This document shows positions 1-8,225 of a stretch of 64,000 bases of DNA, piece after piece (positions within the stretch are counted from its first letter, which is position 1; every line of letters begins with the position of its first letter). Under the pieces are notes generated by a model. The model saw only the letters and a list, made by a program, of their open reading frames with translations. It did no database searches and was not told the DNA's origin. The DNA is from RYN-230 sp963718305 (GTDB taxonomy: Bacteria > Actinomycetota > Actinomycetes > Streptosporangiales > Streptosporangiaceae), in NCBI GenBank assembly GCA_963718305.1, contig CAVQZG010000012.1, positions 62,001 through 126,000 of the forward strand, written 5' to 3'. Position numbers and translations under genes: made by a program.

Positions 1-345
1 GCTGACCGCCGAGGTGACCACGAAGAAGGCGGCGCGGTCGGCCACCGCCCGGACTACGAGGACGATCGAGCCCAGCAGCAGGACCAGGCCGAGCCCGGCG
101 TGCACCGCCAGCGCGGCCGGCCCGTTCGCCAGGGCCCGGCCGGCCGCCGCGAGCAGGCCGCCGCCCTGGTCACGGGCGGGCACTGTGACGTACATGTTCA
201 CCCACAGGCCCAGGGCGTACTGGATGAGCAGCGCGGCCGACACGCCGAGGCTGGACCGGCGGACCGCTTCCCGGCCGCCGGCTCTCCGCTGGGCTTCGGG
301 GAGCCGGGCCGCGGAGATTCCGGACGTGCCAGCCGTCTCGCGCAC
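1..345 (-). CDS. Partial small integral membrane protein of unknown function
   Basis: The gene runs off the left edge, so only its N-terminal 115 codons are present. I chose the GTG at 345 because an in-frame TGA lies three codons upstream and no earlier start codon falls between them. After a basic N-terminus of about 33 residues comes a hydrophobic segment beginning SAALLIQYALGLWVNMYV, then a small-residue loop and a second hydrophobic segment rich in Leu, Val and Gly (about residues 78-100). This suggests a multi-pass membrane protein. It is divergent from the MarR gene across an unusually AT-rich spacer, so it may be a target of that regulator; this is inference. I do not recognise the family. 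Confidence 0.6.
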   Translation of the reverse strand, partial: MRETAGTSGISAARLPEAQRRAGGREAVRRSSLGVSAALLIQYALGLWVNMYVTVPARDQGGGLLAAAGRALANGPAALAVHAGLGLVLLLGSIVLVVRAVADRAAFFVVTSAVS

Positions 346-364
346 CGTGATTCACCACTTTCAC

Positions 365-428
365 TTGCCTCGATGATTACAGCTTCAGATAGTTTCTAAC
401 AGAGATGATTACGGATCGCAAGTATTTA
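365..428. promoter_or_regulatory. Divergent promoter/operator region between membrane protein and MarR genes
   Basis: The spacer is markedly richer in A+T than its surroundings. The nonamer GATGATTAC occurs twice in direct orientation, at 372-380 and 404-412, 32 bp apart (about three helical turns). TTGCCT at 365-370 followed 17 bp later by GATAGT is a possible -35/-10 pair towards the MarR gene, and TATTTA at 423-428 is another candidate -10. A short interrupted palindrome, TAG-TTT-CTA, lies between the two repeats. These fit regulation by the adjacent MarR protein, but binding is inferred. Confidence 0.35.
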
Positions 429-461
429 GCCAGGTGATAGTCTCAGCGCGTGGGAGACGTC

Positions 462-995
462 GTGCGGGACCCGGCACCGGGGGCCGCGAAAGGGGAACCC
501 GGCAGCCGGCCCGGCTGGCCGGCGGATGACCAGGCTCCGGTCATCCCGGGCGATCACCTGTCCTTTCTGCTCGTCCAGCTGGGCCTGCACGGGGCCCGGC
601 GGTTCGGTGAGCGGCTGGCCCCGCTGGGCCTGGAGCAGCGGCACGCCGGGATGCTCCTCCGGCTGGCCGCGAACGAGGGCCAGTCCCAGCAGGCCCTGGC
701 CGAGAGGATCGGGGTGAACGCCACCCGGATGGTCTTCCTGGTGGACGAGCTGGAAAAGCTCGGCCTGGTCGAGCGCAGGCGCAACCCCGCCGACCGCCGC
801 TCGCACGCGCTCTACCTGACCGGCCAGGGCCGGGTCACGGTCGATCAGGTCCGGGCGGTCACCGCCGAGCATGAGGCGGAGCTGGGCGCCGGGCTGACCG
901 AGGCGCAGCGGGCCCAGCTGGTCAGCCTCCTCCGCCTGGTGGCGGACGAGCAGGGCCTGCACCCCCGGGGGATGCCGGGCTCGTCTCCGGGCTAA
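462..995 (+). CDS. MarR-family transcriptional regulator
   Basis: A winged helix-turn-helix regulator. The core runs from about DHLSFLLVQLGLHGARRF through the recognition region QQALAERIGVNATRMVFLVD to the wing RRRNPADRRSHALYLT, followed by a C-terminal dimerisation helix; this is the usual MarR layout and length. The reading frame opens at a GTG at 450, but the GTG at 462 is preceded by GGGAG at 452-456 with 5-nt spacing, so I prefer 462. The 3' end overlaps the convergent oxidoreductase gene by 4 bp. The divergent membrane-protein gene and possibly its own promoter are plausible targets. The ligand is unknown. Confidence 0.85.
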   Translation: MRDPAPGAAKGEPGSRPGWPADDQAPVIPGDHLSFLLVQLGLHGARRFGERLAPLGLEQRHAGMLLRLAANEGQSQQALAERIGVNATRMVFLVDELEKLGLVERRRNPADRRSHALYLTGQGRVTVDQVRAVTAEHEAELGAGLTEAQRAQLVSLLRLVADEQGLHPRGMPGSSPG

Positions 996-2356
996 AGGGC
1001 CAGCTCCTGCAGGGCCGACTCAATGGCCCGGTGGAACGTGGGGTAGGCGTAGATCATCTCGCGCAGCCGGCGGACCGGCACCCGGGCGTGCACGGCCAGG
1101 GTGAGCATGCTGAGCACCTCGCCCCCGGTCGGGCCGGCCGAGGTGGCCCCGACCAGGACGCCCCGGCCCGCGTCGGCGACCAGCTTGATGAAGCCGTCGT
1201 TGCCCGCCTGGTGAATCCAGCCCCGGGTGGACTTGGGCACCGGATAGCAGCTGGCCCGCACGGTAAGGCCGCGCTCCAGGGCCTGGGCCTCGCTCAGCCC
1301 GACCGACCCGATCTCCGGGTCGGTGAAGGTCACCCGGGGCACCGCGTGGTATTCGGCGGGGGAGACCTGCTCGCCGAGAATGTCGGCCACGACGATGTTC
1401 GCCTGGTACATGGACATGTGGGTGAACGCGCCATGGCCGGTGATATCGCCGACCGCCCACACGCCGGGTGCGGCCCGCAGGTGGTCATCCACCGGGATGG
1501 TGTGGGCGCTCTCGTCCACGCCCACGACGCCTGCGCCGATCCCCGGCAGGTCGGTCCGCCTCGCGGTCGCGACGAGCAGCGCGTCCCCGGTCACCTCGGT
1601 GCCGTCGGACAGGGCCAGGGTGAAGGCCGTGCCGTCGTGGCGGACGGCCTGGGCCGTGGTGCCGGTGCGGACGTCGATGCCCTCCCGGCCGAAGACCTCA
1701 GCCAGCAGGGCGCCCGCCTCAGGTTCCTCCGGCGGCAGCAGCCGGCCGGAGTCCTCGATCACGGTAACCCGGGCCCCGAATCGGGCAAAAACCTGGGAAA
1801 GTTCCGCGCCGATAAATCCGCCGCCGAGGACGACCAGGGACCCCGGGACCTCGGTGGCCTCGATGGCCTCCCGGTTGGTCCAGTACGGGGTGCCCGCCAG
1901 GCCGTCGATGGGCGGCACGAACGGGTGGGTGCCGGTGTTGATGATGATCGCCCGCCGGGCCCGGAGCACGTCGCCGCCGACGGTGACCTCGCCCGGCCCG
2001 GTGATCGTGCCATGCCCCCGGAACAGGGTGCCGCCCTTGCTGGTGAACCGGTCGACTGCGACCTTGTCGTCCCAGTTGTCGGTGGCTTCTTTCCTGATCC
2101 GGTGGGCTACCGGGGCCCAGTCCGGGTAGATCTCAGACCGGCCGGCCAGGCCCGGGACCCGGCGTCCCTCAGCCAGCAGGTTGGCGGCGCGGATCATCAT
2201 TTTGGACGGGATGCAGCCCCAGTACGGGCACTCGCCGCCGACCAGCCGGTCCTCCACGCCGGCGACCGACAGGCCGGCCGTGGCGAGCCGCCCGGCGGCG
2301 TCCTCACCCCCCGGGCCCATGCCCAGGACGACGACATCCACCTCATGCGCGGTCAT
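992..2356 (-). CDS. FAD-dependent pyridine nucleotide-disulfide oxidoreductase
   Basis: A 454-aa class I flavoprotein disulfide reductase relative (mercuric reductase/dihydrolipoamide dehydrogenase superfamily). Visible motifs are the N-terminal FAD-binding GMGPGGEDAAGRLA, the redox-active disulfide in GGECPYWGCIPSK, the NAD(P)-binding GGGFIGAEL, the second FAD contact GDITGHGAF and a C-terminal dimerisation domain ending YAYPTFHRAIESAL. At the position where lipoamide dehydrogenases have HAHPT with the catalytic His, this protein has YAYPT, so the usual His-Glu base pair appears changed. The substrate therefore should not be assumed to be lipoamide or mercury. It starts at an ATG facing egtA, and its end overlaps the MarR gene. 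Confidence 0.85.
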   Translation of the reverse strand: MTAHEVDVVVLGMGPGGEDAAGRLATAGLSVAGVEDRLVGGECPYWGCIPSKMMIRAANLLAEGRRVPGLAGRSEIYPDWAPVAHRIRKEATDNWDDKVAVDRFTSKGGTLFRGHGTITGPGEVTVGGDVLRARRAIIINTGTHPFVPPIDGLAGTPYWTNREAIEATEVPGSLVVLGGGFIGAELSQVFARFGARVTVIEDSGRLLPPEEPEAGALLAEVFGREGIDVRTGTTAQAVRHDGTAFTLALSDGTEVTGDALLVATARRTDLPGIGAGVVGVDESAHTIPVDDHLRAAPGVWAVGDITGHGAFTHMSMYQANIVVADILGEQVSPAEYHAVPRVTFTDPEIGSVGLSEAQALERGLTVRASCYPVPKSTRGWIHQAGNDGFIKLVADAGRGVLVGATSAGPTGGEVLSMLTLAVHARVPVRRLREMIYAYPTFHRAIESALQELAL

Positions 2357-2490
2357 CCCGCCTCCACTGGGGTGCGTCGGTCCGGGGCGCCTCGGCCCGG
2401 GGTCTCAGGGTATGACAGGGTGGAATTGCAGCGACGTAGACGGGGTTTCCTAAGACGTGCCTGGCACAACCGACACGGACGGGGTAATCG
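2357..2490. promoter_or_regulatory. Divergent promoter region between oxidoreductase and egtA
   Basis: A 134-bp spacer separates two divergent genes and must carry both promoters. On the minus strand, TACCCT (complement of 2407-2412) fits the actinobacterial -10 pattern TAnnnT about 50 nt before the oxidoreductase start. On the plus strand, TTGCAG at 2426-2431 is a possible -35 for egtA, but no convincing -10 follows. No clear palindromic operator was seen. Confidence 0.25.
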
Positions 2491-3867
2491 ATGACCTCTA
2501 AGCGTGGCAATGCTGCCTGCTCGTCTGGCCCACCGCTCACGGAAGACGACGCGGAGGCCCAGGCGCACGGGATCGCCTTCAAGACCGGCCCGCCTGGGCG
2601 GGTCGGGGTAGAGCTGGAATGGCTGGTCTGTGACGGCCGTGACCCTGCTCTCCCTGTGGACCAGCGGCGAGTGGCCGCCGCCCTCGCCCGCCTGGACGAG
2701 CCCGGGGCGCTCCCTGGCCGGGGCCGGCTCACCACCGAGCCCGGCGGCCAGGTCGAGCTAAGTTCCGCGCCCGCCTCCGGCCTGGGCGGCTGCGTGGCGG
2801 CGGCCCGCAGCGACCTTACGGCCGTTCGCCAGGCCATCGCGCCGGCGGGCCTCAGCCTCGCCGGGCACGGCCTCGATCCTCTTAGACCCCCGCGCCGCGT
2901 CCTCGACCTTCCGCGCTACGCGGCGATGGAAGAATTCTTCGACCGCAGCGGCCCCTGGGGCCGGGTCATGATGTGCAGCACCGCCTCCGTCCAGGTGTGC
3001 GTGGACGCCGGGCAGGAGCAGGGCGGCCCCTCGGGGTTCCGGTGGCGCTGGCATCTCCTGCACGGGCTGGGCCCGGTGCTGGTGGCCTCATTCGCGAACT
3101 CCCCGTTCCAGGACGGCCGGATGTCCGGATGGAAGTCAACCCGGCAGGCGGTGTGGTCCCGGCTCGATCCCAGCCGGACCCGGGCCCCGGAGGAAGTGGA
3201 GCCGGGGTCAGCCGACCGGGGCCGCGGCTGGCCGGAGGACACCGATCCGCGGACCGCGTGGGTGAGCTACGTGCTCGACGCCCAGGTCATGGTGCTGCGT
3301 GATCCCGGATCCCGGCGCTGGACGGCGCCGTCCGGCCTCACGTTCCGGGACTGGGTGCGCGGCGCTGTCGGGCCGCCGCCCACCGCCGACGACCTGAACT
3401 ATCACATGTCCACCCTGTTCCCGCCGGTCCGGCCGCGCGGGCACCTGGAGCTCCGGGTGATCGACGCCCAGCCGGGTGACGGCTGGATCGTGCCGACCGC
3501 GGTGGTGTCCGCCCTGCTCGACGACCCGGTCGCCGCGCAGGCCGCGATGGCCGTGGTGGAGCCGCTGCAAAAGGACTGCCGCCCCGGCGACCTGCTGCTG
3601 CGCGCGGCCCGTCTCGGCCAGGCCGACCCGCAGCTGGCTGCGGCCAGCCGGGAATGCTTCGCCGCCGCCGACGCGGCACTCGGCCGGCTTGGCGCCCCGG
3701 CCGAGATCCGCGACGCGGTCACCGCATTCGCCGACCGCTACGTGCTACGCGGCCGGTGCCCCGCGGACGACCGGCTCGACGGGGCCCGCGCCGCGGCCCG
3801 CTACCCGTATGACCGTCTCCCGTTTGATCCCTGCAACCCCGACGCCTGTCTGGAGGAGTCCTCATGA
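2491..3867 (+). CDS. egtA: Glutamate-cysteine ligase EgtA (ergothioneine biosynthesis)
   Basis: Joins L-glutamate and L-cysteine with ATP to give gamma-glutamylcysteine, the sulfur donor used by EgtB. The 458-aa protein opens with the GCS2-type segment GRVGVELEWLVCDG, which carries the metal- and glutamate-binding acids, and later shows DDLNYHMSTLFPPVRPRGHLELRVIDAQP, the conserved core of this branch. The length is usual for EgtA. Position decides the name: it heads an egtABCD block and its TGA overlaps the egtB ATG (ATGA), implying translational coupling. A GCS-type GshA is the alternative, but the neighbours argue against it. Confidence 0.93.
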   Translation: MTSKRGNAACSSGPPLTEDDAEAQAHGIAFKTGPPGRVGVELEWLVCDGRDPALPVDQRRVAAALARLDEPGALPGRGRLTTEPGGQVELSSAPASGLGGCVAAARSDLTAVRQAIAPAGLSLAGHGLDPLRPPRRVLDLPRYAAMEEFFDRSGPWGRVMMCSTASVQVCVDAGQEQGGPSGFRWRWHLLHGLGPVLVASFANSPFQDGRMSGWKSTRQAVWSRLDPSRTRAPEEVEPGSADRGRGWPEDTDPRTAWVSYVLDAQVMVLRDPGSRRWTAPSGLTFRDWVRGAVGPPPTADDLNYHMSTLFPPVRPRGHLELRVIDAQPGDGWIVPTAVVSALLDDPVAAQAAMAVVEPLQKDCRPGDLLLRAARLGQADPQLAAASRECFAAADAALGRLGAPAEIRDAVTAFADRYVLRGRCPADDRLDGARAAARYPYDRLPFDPCNPDACLEESS

Positions 3868-5291
3868 CATCAAGGCCCGCCACCCCCGCACCGCGCCCGC
3901 TGGCCGGCGGCGGAGTGGAGGAGCTGCGGGAGGTGATCGCCGGGAACCTGCTCACGGCCCGGGAACGTACCCGGCTGCTCACCGAGTCCGTGGATGACAC
4001 TGACCTGGTCCGCCAGCACTCCCCGCTGATGTCCCCGCTGGTCTGGGACCTGGCGCACATCGCCAACCAGGAAGAGCTCTGGCTGCTGCGTAATGTGGGC
4101 GGCCGCGAGCCGATGCACCCCGAGATCGACCCGCTCTACGACGCGTTCGAGCACCCGCGGGCCACCCGGCCCACGCTGCCCCTGCTGCCACCCAGGGAGG
4201 CCCGTTCGTACGCCCGCGAGGTCCGCGGCCGGGTCATGGACCTGCTGGAATCGGCCCGGTTCAGCGGCGCACCGCTGCTCACCGACGGCTTCGCGTACGG
4301 CATGGTGGCCCAGCACGAGCAGCAGCACGACGAGACCATGCTGATCACCCATCAGCTGCGCAGGGGGGTGGCCGCGCTCACCGCGGCACCGCCCGGCCCG
4401 CCGCCGCCGGACGCCCGGCGGCTGCCGGGCGAGGTGCTCGTGGCCGGCGGCCCGTTCACCCTGGGCACCTCGACCGAGCCGTGGTCCCTGGACAACGAAC
4501 GGCCCGCGCACCAGGTCAACCTGCCCTCCTTCTACCTGGACACCACGCCGGTCAGCAACGCCGCCTACCAGGAGTTCATCGCCGCCGGCGGGTACGACGA
4601 CCCGCGCTGGTGGACCCCGGAGGGCTGGGATCACCGGCAGCGGGCCGGCCTGACCGCGCCGCTGTACTGGCGCCGCGATGCGGGCGGCTGGATCCGCGAC
4701 CGGTTCGGGGTCACCGAGCCGGTGCCGCCCGCGGAGCCGGTGATGCACGTGTGCTGGTTCGAGGCGGATGCCTACGCCCGCTGGGCCGGGCGGCGGCTGC
4801 CGACCGAGGCGGAGTGGGAGAAGGCGGCCCGGTTCGACCCGGCCACCGGGCGGTCCCGGCGGTTCCCCTGGGGCGACGAGGACCCGTCCGCGGACCGGGC
4901 CAACCTGGGCCAGCAGTACCTCCAGCCCGCCCCCGCGGGCAGCTACCCCGGGGGCGCCGCGCCGTGTGGCGCACGGCAGCTCATCGGGGACGTATGGGAG
5001 TGGACCAGCAGCGACTTCCTGCCCTACCCGGGTTTCCGCGCCTGGCCGTACCGCGAGTACTCCGAGGTCTTCTTCGGGCCCGAGTACAAGGTGATGCGCG
5101 GCGGCTCGTTCGCGGTGGGGCCGGTGGCCTGCCGGGGCACCTTCCGGAACTGGGACTACCCGGTCCGGCGGCAGATCTTCGCCGGTTTCCGGACCGCCCG
5201 GGACGGCGGCCCCGAGGACGGCGTTCCCGGGGATGGCGCCCGCGGGGCCGGGGCACCCGGGGCCGCGGCGGACCATCCGGGCGGGGAGTGA
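3864..5291 (+). CDS. egtB: Iron-dependent sulfoxide synthase EgtB
   Basis: A non-haem iron oxygenase that couples N-alpha-trimethylhistidine (hercynine) to gamma-glutamylcysteine with O2, forming the sulfoxide intermediate. The N-terminal DinB-like domain supplies the three-histidine iron site: His65 in LAHIANQEE, and His151 and His155 in QHEQQHDE. From about residue 190 a formylglycine-generating-enzyme-like (C-type lectin fold) domain follows, with PTEAEWEKAARFD, GDVWEWTSSDF and VMRGGSF. Asp431 and Arg435 in NWDYPVR have the spacing of the Asp/Arg pair I recall as binding the gamma-glutamyl substrate in mycobacterial EgtB. The start overlaps egtA, and the end is a Gly/Ala/Pro-rich tail absent from the core family. 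Confidence 0.95.
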   Translation: MTSRPATPAPRPLAGGGVEELREVIAGNLLTARERTRLLTESVDDTDLVRQHSPLMSPLVWDLAHIANQEELWLLRNVGGREPMHPEIDPLYDAFEHPRATRPTLPLLPPREARSYAREVRGRVMDLLESARFSGAPLLTDGFAYGMVAQHEQQHDETMLITHQLRRGVAALTAAPPGPPPPDARRLPGEVLVAGGPFTLGTSTEPWSLDNERPAHQVNLPSFYLDTTPVSNAAYQEFIAAGGYDDPRWWTPEGWDHRQRAGLTAPLYWRRDAGGWIRDRFGVTEPVPPAEPVMHVCWFEADAYARWAGRRLPTEAEWEKAARFDPATGRSRRFPWGDEDPSADRANLGQQYLQPAPAGSYPGGAAPCGARQLIGDVWEWTSSDFLPYPGFRAWPYREYSEVFFGPEYKVMRGGSFAVGPVACRGTFRNWDYPVRRQIFAGFRTARDGGPEDGVPGDGARGAGAPGAAADHPGGE

Positions 5292-5300
5292 CGCCACCGG

Positions 5301-6050
5301 ATGTGCCGCCATCTGGCCTACCTGGGACCGCAGGCCACCTTGCAGTCGGTGCTCACCGACCCGCCGTACGGGCTGCTCCGGCAGTCCTGGGCGCCGCGCC
5401 AGCAGAAACACGGGACGGTCAACGCCGACGGGTTCGGGGTGGGCTGGTACGCCGACGGTGACCCGGTCCCGGCCCGCTACCGGCGCGCGGTGCCGATGTG
5501 GGGCGACGCGTCCTTCGCCGACCTGGCCCGGGTGACCAGGACCCGGGCGCTGCTGGCCGCCGTCCGCTCGGCGACCGATGGCACCGCCCAGGGCGAGGCT
5601 GCGGCCGCCCCGTACGCCGCGGGGCCGTGGCTGTTCAGCCACAACGGCAGGCTCGACGGCTGGCCCGCCGCCACGGCCGGGCTGGCCGCCACCCTGCCTG
5701 CCGCCGACCTCCTCGCCCTCGAGGCGCGCACCGATTCGGCGCTGGCCTGGGCGCTCGTGCTCGGCCGGCTGCGGGCGGGGGAAGGCCCGGCTGACGCGCT
5801 GGCCGGCACGGTCGGCGACCTCGACGCCGCCGGGATCACCGGCCGGTTCAACTTCCTGCTCACCGACGGGAGGACGATCGCCGCCACCGCCGCGGGTGAC
5901 ACGCTCTGCTACCGCTGCCCGCCAGGCCAGGTCGTGGTGGCCTCCGAGCCCTTTGATGACGGGCCGGGCTGGAGCACCGTGCCGGACCGCACGGTGCTGA
6001 CCGCGCGGCCTGGCGTGGTGGACGCCAGCCCGCTCAAGCCCGCCGGCTGA
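5301..6050 (+). CDS. egtC: Class II glutamine amidotransferase-fold hydrolase EgtC
   Basis: Removes the gamma-glutamyl group from the hercynyl gamma-glutamylcysteine sulfoxide made by EgtB. The protein begins MCRHLAYLGP, so Cys2 becomes the N-terminal nucleophile typical of Ntn amidotransferases. ADGFGVGWY and the later FSHNGRLDGWP are the other class II signatures. Its 249 aa fit the family. A GGGGAG Shine-Dalgarno at 5283-5288 lies within the end of egtB, nine bases before the ATG, so the two are expected to be co-translated. The N-terminal Cys rules out much longer start choices. Confidence 0.93.
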   Translation: MCRHLAYLGPQATLQSVLTDPPYGLLRQSWAPRQQKHGTVNADGFGVGWYADGDPVPARYRRAVPMWGDASFADLARVTRTRALLAAVRSATDGTAQGEAAAAPYAAGPWLFSHNGRLDGWPAATAGLAATLPAADLLALEARTDSALAWALVLGRLRAGEGPADALAGTVGDLDAAGITGRFNFLLTDGRTIAATAAGDTLCYRCPPGQVVVASEPFDDGPGWSTVPDRTVLTARPGVVDASPLKPAG

Positions 6051-6155
6051 GCCCCGCATCACGGGCATCCGCCGCACGGGCAACCAGCACACCAGACACC
6101 CGCACACCCAGCCAACGACGGAACTGGCCAAGGACGGACCAGGGAAGGGACGGGG

Positions 6156-7145
6156 ATGATGAACCAGCTCCATGTCGAGAGGCTCCTGCCGGACGGCTTC
6201 CTGGCCGACGCGCTGCGCGCGGACGCGCGGGCGGGCCTCACCGCGGTGCCGAAGACCCTCCCGCCCAAGTGGTTCTATGACGAGCGGGGCAGCGAGCTGT
6301 TCGAGAAGATCACCCTGCTGCCGGAGTACTACCCGACCCGGGCCGAGCGCTCGATCCTGGCCGCCGTGGCGCCCGGGATCGCGGCGGCGACCGGGGCCAG
6401 CGCCCTGGTGGAACTGGGCTCCGGCTCCTCGGAGAAGACCCGGCTGCTGCTCGACGCGCTGCGCGACGCGGGCTCGCTGCGCAGCTACGTGCCGGTGGAC
6501 GTCAGCGAGAGCGCGCTGGTCGGGGCCGCGCACCGGGTCCTGGCCAGCTACCCGGGACTGACCGTGAACGCGGTGGTCTCGGACTTCGAGGCCCGGCTGG
6601 GCCTGCCCGCGCCCGACGGGCCCCGCCTGGTTGCCTTCCTGGGCAGCACCATCGGCAACCTGCTGCCCCCCGAACGGGCCGCGTTCCTGGCCCGGCTGCG
6701 CGCGGGCCTGCGCGACGGCGACGCCCTGCTGCTCGGCACCGACCTGGTGAAGGACCCGGCGGTGCTGCTGGACGCCTACGACGACGCCGCCGGGGTGACC
6801 GCCGCGTTCAACAAGAACGTGCTGTCCGTGCTCAACGCGGAGCTGGGCGCGGACTTCGACCCGGACGCCTTCGATCACATGGCCGTGTGGGACCCGCAGG
6901 CCGAGTGGATCGAGATGCGGCTGCGCTCGGCGGAGGACCAGGTGGTGCAGCTGCCCGGCATCGGGCTGACCGTGCGGTTCGAGGCGGGGGAGCAGCTGCG
7001 GACCGAGGTGTCGGCCAAGTTCCGGCGGGCCGGGGTGGCGGCCGAGCTGGCCGCCGCGGGGTTCGCGATGGGGTCCTGGTGGACCGACCCGGAAGGCCGG
7101 TTCGCCCTGTCCCTGTCGGTTCCGGTAGGCGTTCCGGAGAAATAG
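6156..7145 (+). CDS. egtD: L-histidine N-alpha-methyltransferase EgtD
   Basis: Transfers three methyl groups from S-adenosylmethionine to the alpha-amino group of histidine, giving hercynine, the first step of the pathway. The 329-aa sequence has the family opening PPKWFYDERGSELFEKIT, the SAM motif LVELGSGSSEKTRLLL, the acidic VPVDVSESAL, FLGSTIGNLLPPE and AFNKNVLSVLNAELGADF. It starts at the first of two tandem ATGs behind a strong AGGGAAGGGA ribosome site at 6141-6150. It lies 105 bp after egtC, the only sizeable gap in the cluster. No egtE (the PLP C-S lyase for the last step) follows. Confidence 0.95.
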   Translation: MMNQLHVERLLPDGFLADALRADARAGLTAVPKTLPPKWFYDERGSELFEKITLLPEYYPTRAERSILAAVAPGIAAATGASALVELGSGSSEKTRLLLDALRDAGSLRSYVPVDVSESALVGAAHRVLASYPGLTVNAVVSDFEARLGLPAPDGPRLVAFLGSTIGNLLPPERAAFLARLRAGLRDGDALLLGTDLVKDPAVLLDAYDDAAGVTAAFNKNVLSVLNAELGADFDPDAFDHMAVWDPQAEWIEMRLRSAEDQVVQLPGIGLTVRFEAGEQLRTEVSAKFRRAGVAAELAAAGFAMGSWWTDPEGRFALSLSVPVGVPEK

Positions 7146-7309
7146 CGCTAAAGCGCAATTGGGGAAGATCACGTGGTCGGGGCCGGGCGCGGTATGGTTC
7201 ACGCCAGGAACCTTGGCCCGCGCGGGGTATTCGGATTCGAGGCGGCAGGCATCAGCATGGAGAAACGTCATCCGGCGGCCCGCCGTGAGCTTCATGGCGG
7301 GAGCGGCTG

Positions 7310-8083
7310 ATGCTCACGGTTCCGTCCGCGGGAAGTGCGGACGTGTGGTGGCTCGATATCACCTCAGTCAGCGTGGGCCGCGCCGAGCTGGCCGAGCTCA
7401 GCCTGGAGGAGCACAAGCGGGCGGCGGCGTTCGCGTTCCGCGCTGACCGGCGGCGGTACACCGCGGCCCACGTCATGCTGCGCCGGGTGGTGTCCGGTTA
7501 CCTGGATTTCCCGCCGTCGAGCCTGGTCTTCCACCGCGAGCCGTGCCCGCGGTGCGGCAAGCCGACCGGCCGCCCGGCGCTGCCGCTGCGGTTCGGGCTG
7601 CACTTCTCCCTCGCGCACAGCGGTGACGCGGTGCTGATCGCCGTGGCCAGCCAGCAGGTCGGCGTGGACGTGGAGCAGCAGCCGACCGGATGCGTCTGCT
7701 CGATGTCGGCCGACATGAACGCGGCCGACGCGGAGTGGGGCCGCTCGCTCAGCGAGGCGGGACGGCACGACCTGGTCATCCGGTGGTGGGTGCGGTCCGA
7801 GGCGGTGCTCAAGTGCACCGGGGAAGGCATCGGCCACGAGGTCGGCGGGTTCCCGGTGCTTGGCCGGCCCGGCGCGCCGAACGGCCTGGCCGGGCCCGGC
7901 GGCCCGGATCAGCTGGTGCCCGCCACCCCGGTGCACGGCACCTCGCTCATCTCGCTGCCGGCGCCCGCCGGCTACCAGGCCGCGCTCGCCCTGGCCGGGA
8001 GCAGCACGGCCATCCGGCTGAGCGTCCAGGCGCCCTGGGCGCCCGCGGCCCGCGCGGTCAGCCGGGGCGCCCCGGTCCGCTGA
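7310..8083 (+). CDS. 4'-phosphopantetheinyl transferase (Sfp-type)
   Basis: Moves the phosphopantetheine arm of CoA onto a serine of a carrier protein (fatty acid, polyketide or peptide synthase). The diagnostic features are LHFSLAHSGDAVLIAVA, the Mg-binding VGVDVEQ and WVRSEAVLKCTGEGI, which corresponds to the W-(K)EA-LK-TG-G motif of the superfamily with the usual Lys before Glu replaced by Ser. The 257-aa size matches the Sfp group rather than the small AcpS group. GGGAG stands just before the ATG. No carrier-protein or synthase gene lies nearby, so the partner is unknown. Confidence 0.85.
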   Translation: MLTVPSAGSADVWWLDITSVSVGRAELAELSLEEHKRAAAFAFRADRRRYTAAHVMLRRVVSGYLDFPPSSLVFHREPCPRCGKPTGRPALPLRFGLHFSLAHSGDAVLIAVASQQVGVDVEQQPTGCVCSMSADMNAADAEWGRSLSEAGRHDLVIRWWVRSEAVLKCTGEGIGHEVGGFPVLGRPGAPNGLAGPGGPDQLVPATPVHGTSLISLPAPAGYQAALALAGSSTAIRLSVQAPWAPAARAVSRGAPVR

Positions 8084-8161
8084 GCAGGTGACATCCGTCC
8101 CTGCCCGCTGGCCCCACCGGTCTGTGAGGTGCGCCATACGGATATCTGTGCGCTTCGCGGG

Positions 8162-8167
8162 TAGCCT
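8162..8167 (+). promoter_or_regulatory. Candidate -10 element for the thiolase gene
   Basis: TAGCCT fits the TAnnnT consensus of the principal actinobacterial sigma factor and lies about 60 nt before the chosen thiolase start. No good TTG-type -35 is visible at the expected distance, so support is weak. Confidence 0.25.
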
Positions 8168-8225
8168 CGAGGAGGCGGCGCGCACGCCCGTCCCCGGGGC
8201 AGAGGGCAAGGGCAGGGTGGCAGAC

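Noticed and set aside
3870..7295. A 1141-codon open frame antisense to egtB, egtC and egtD
   Set aside because: It is the GC-rich shadow of three real genes; its translation is Gly/Arg/Pro/His-rich without any family similarity.
7310..8083. Phosphopantetheinyl transferase as the marker of a polyketide or peptide synthase cluster
   Set aside because: No carrier-protein, ketosynthase or adenylation domain lies anywhere in the window.
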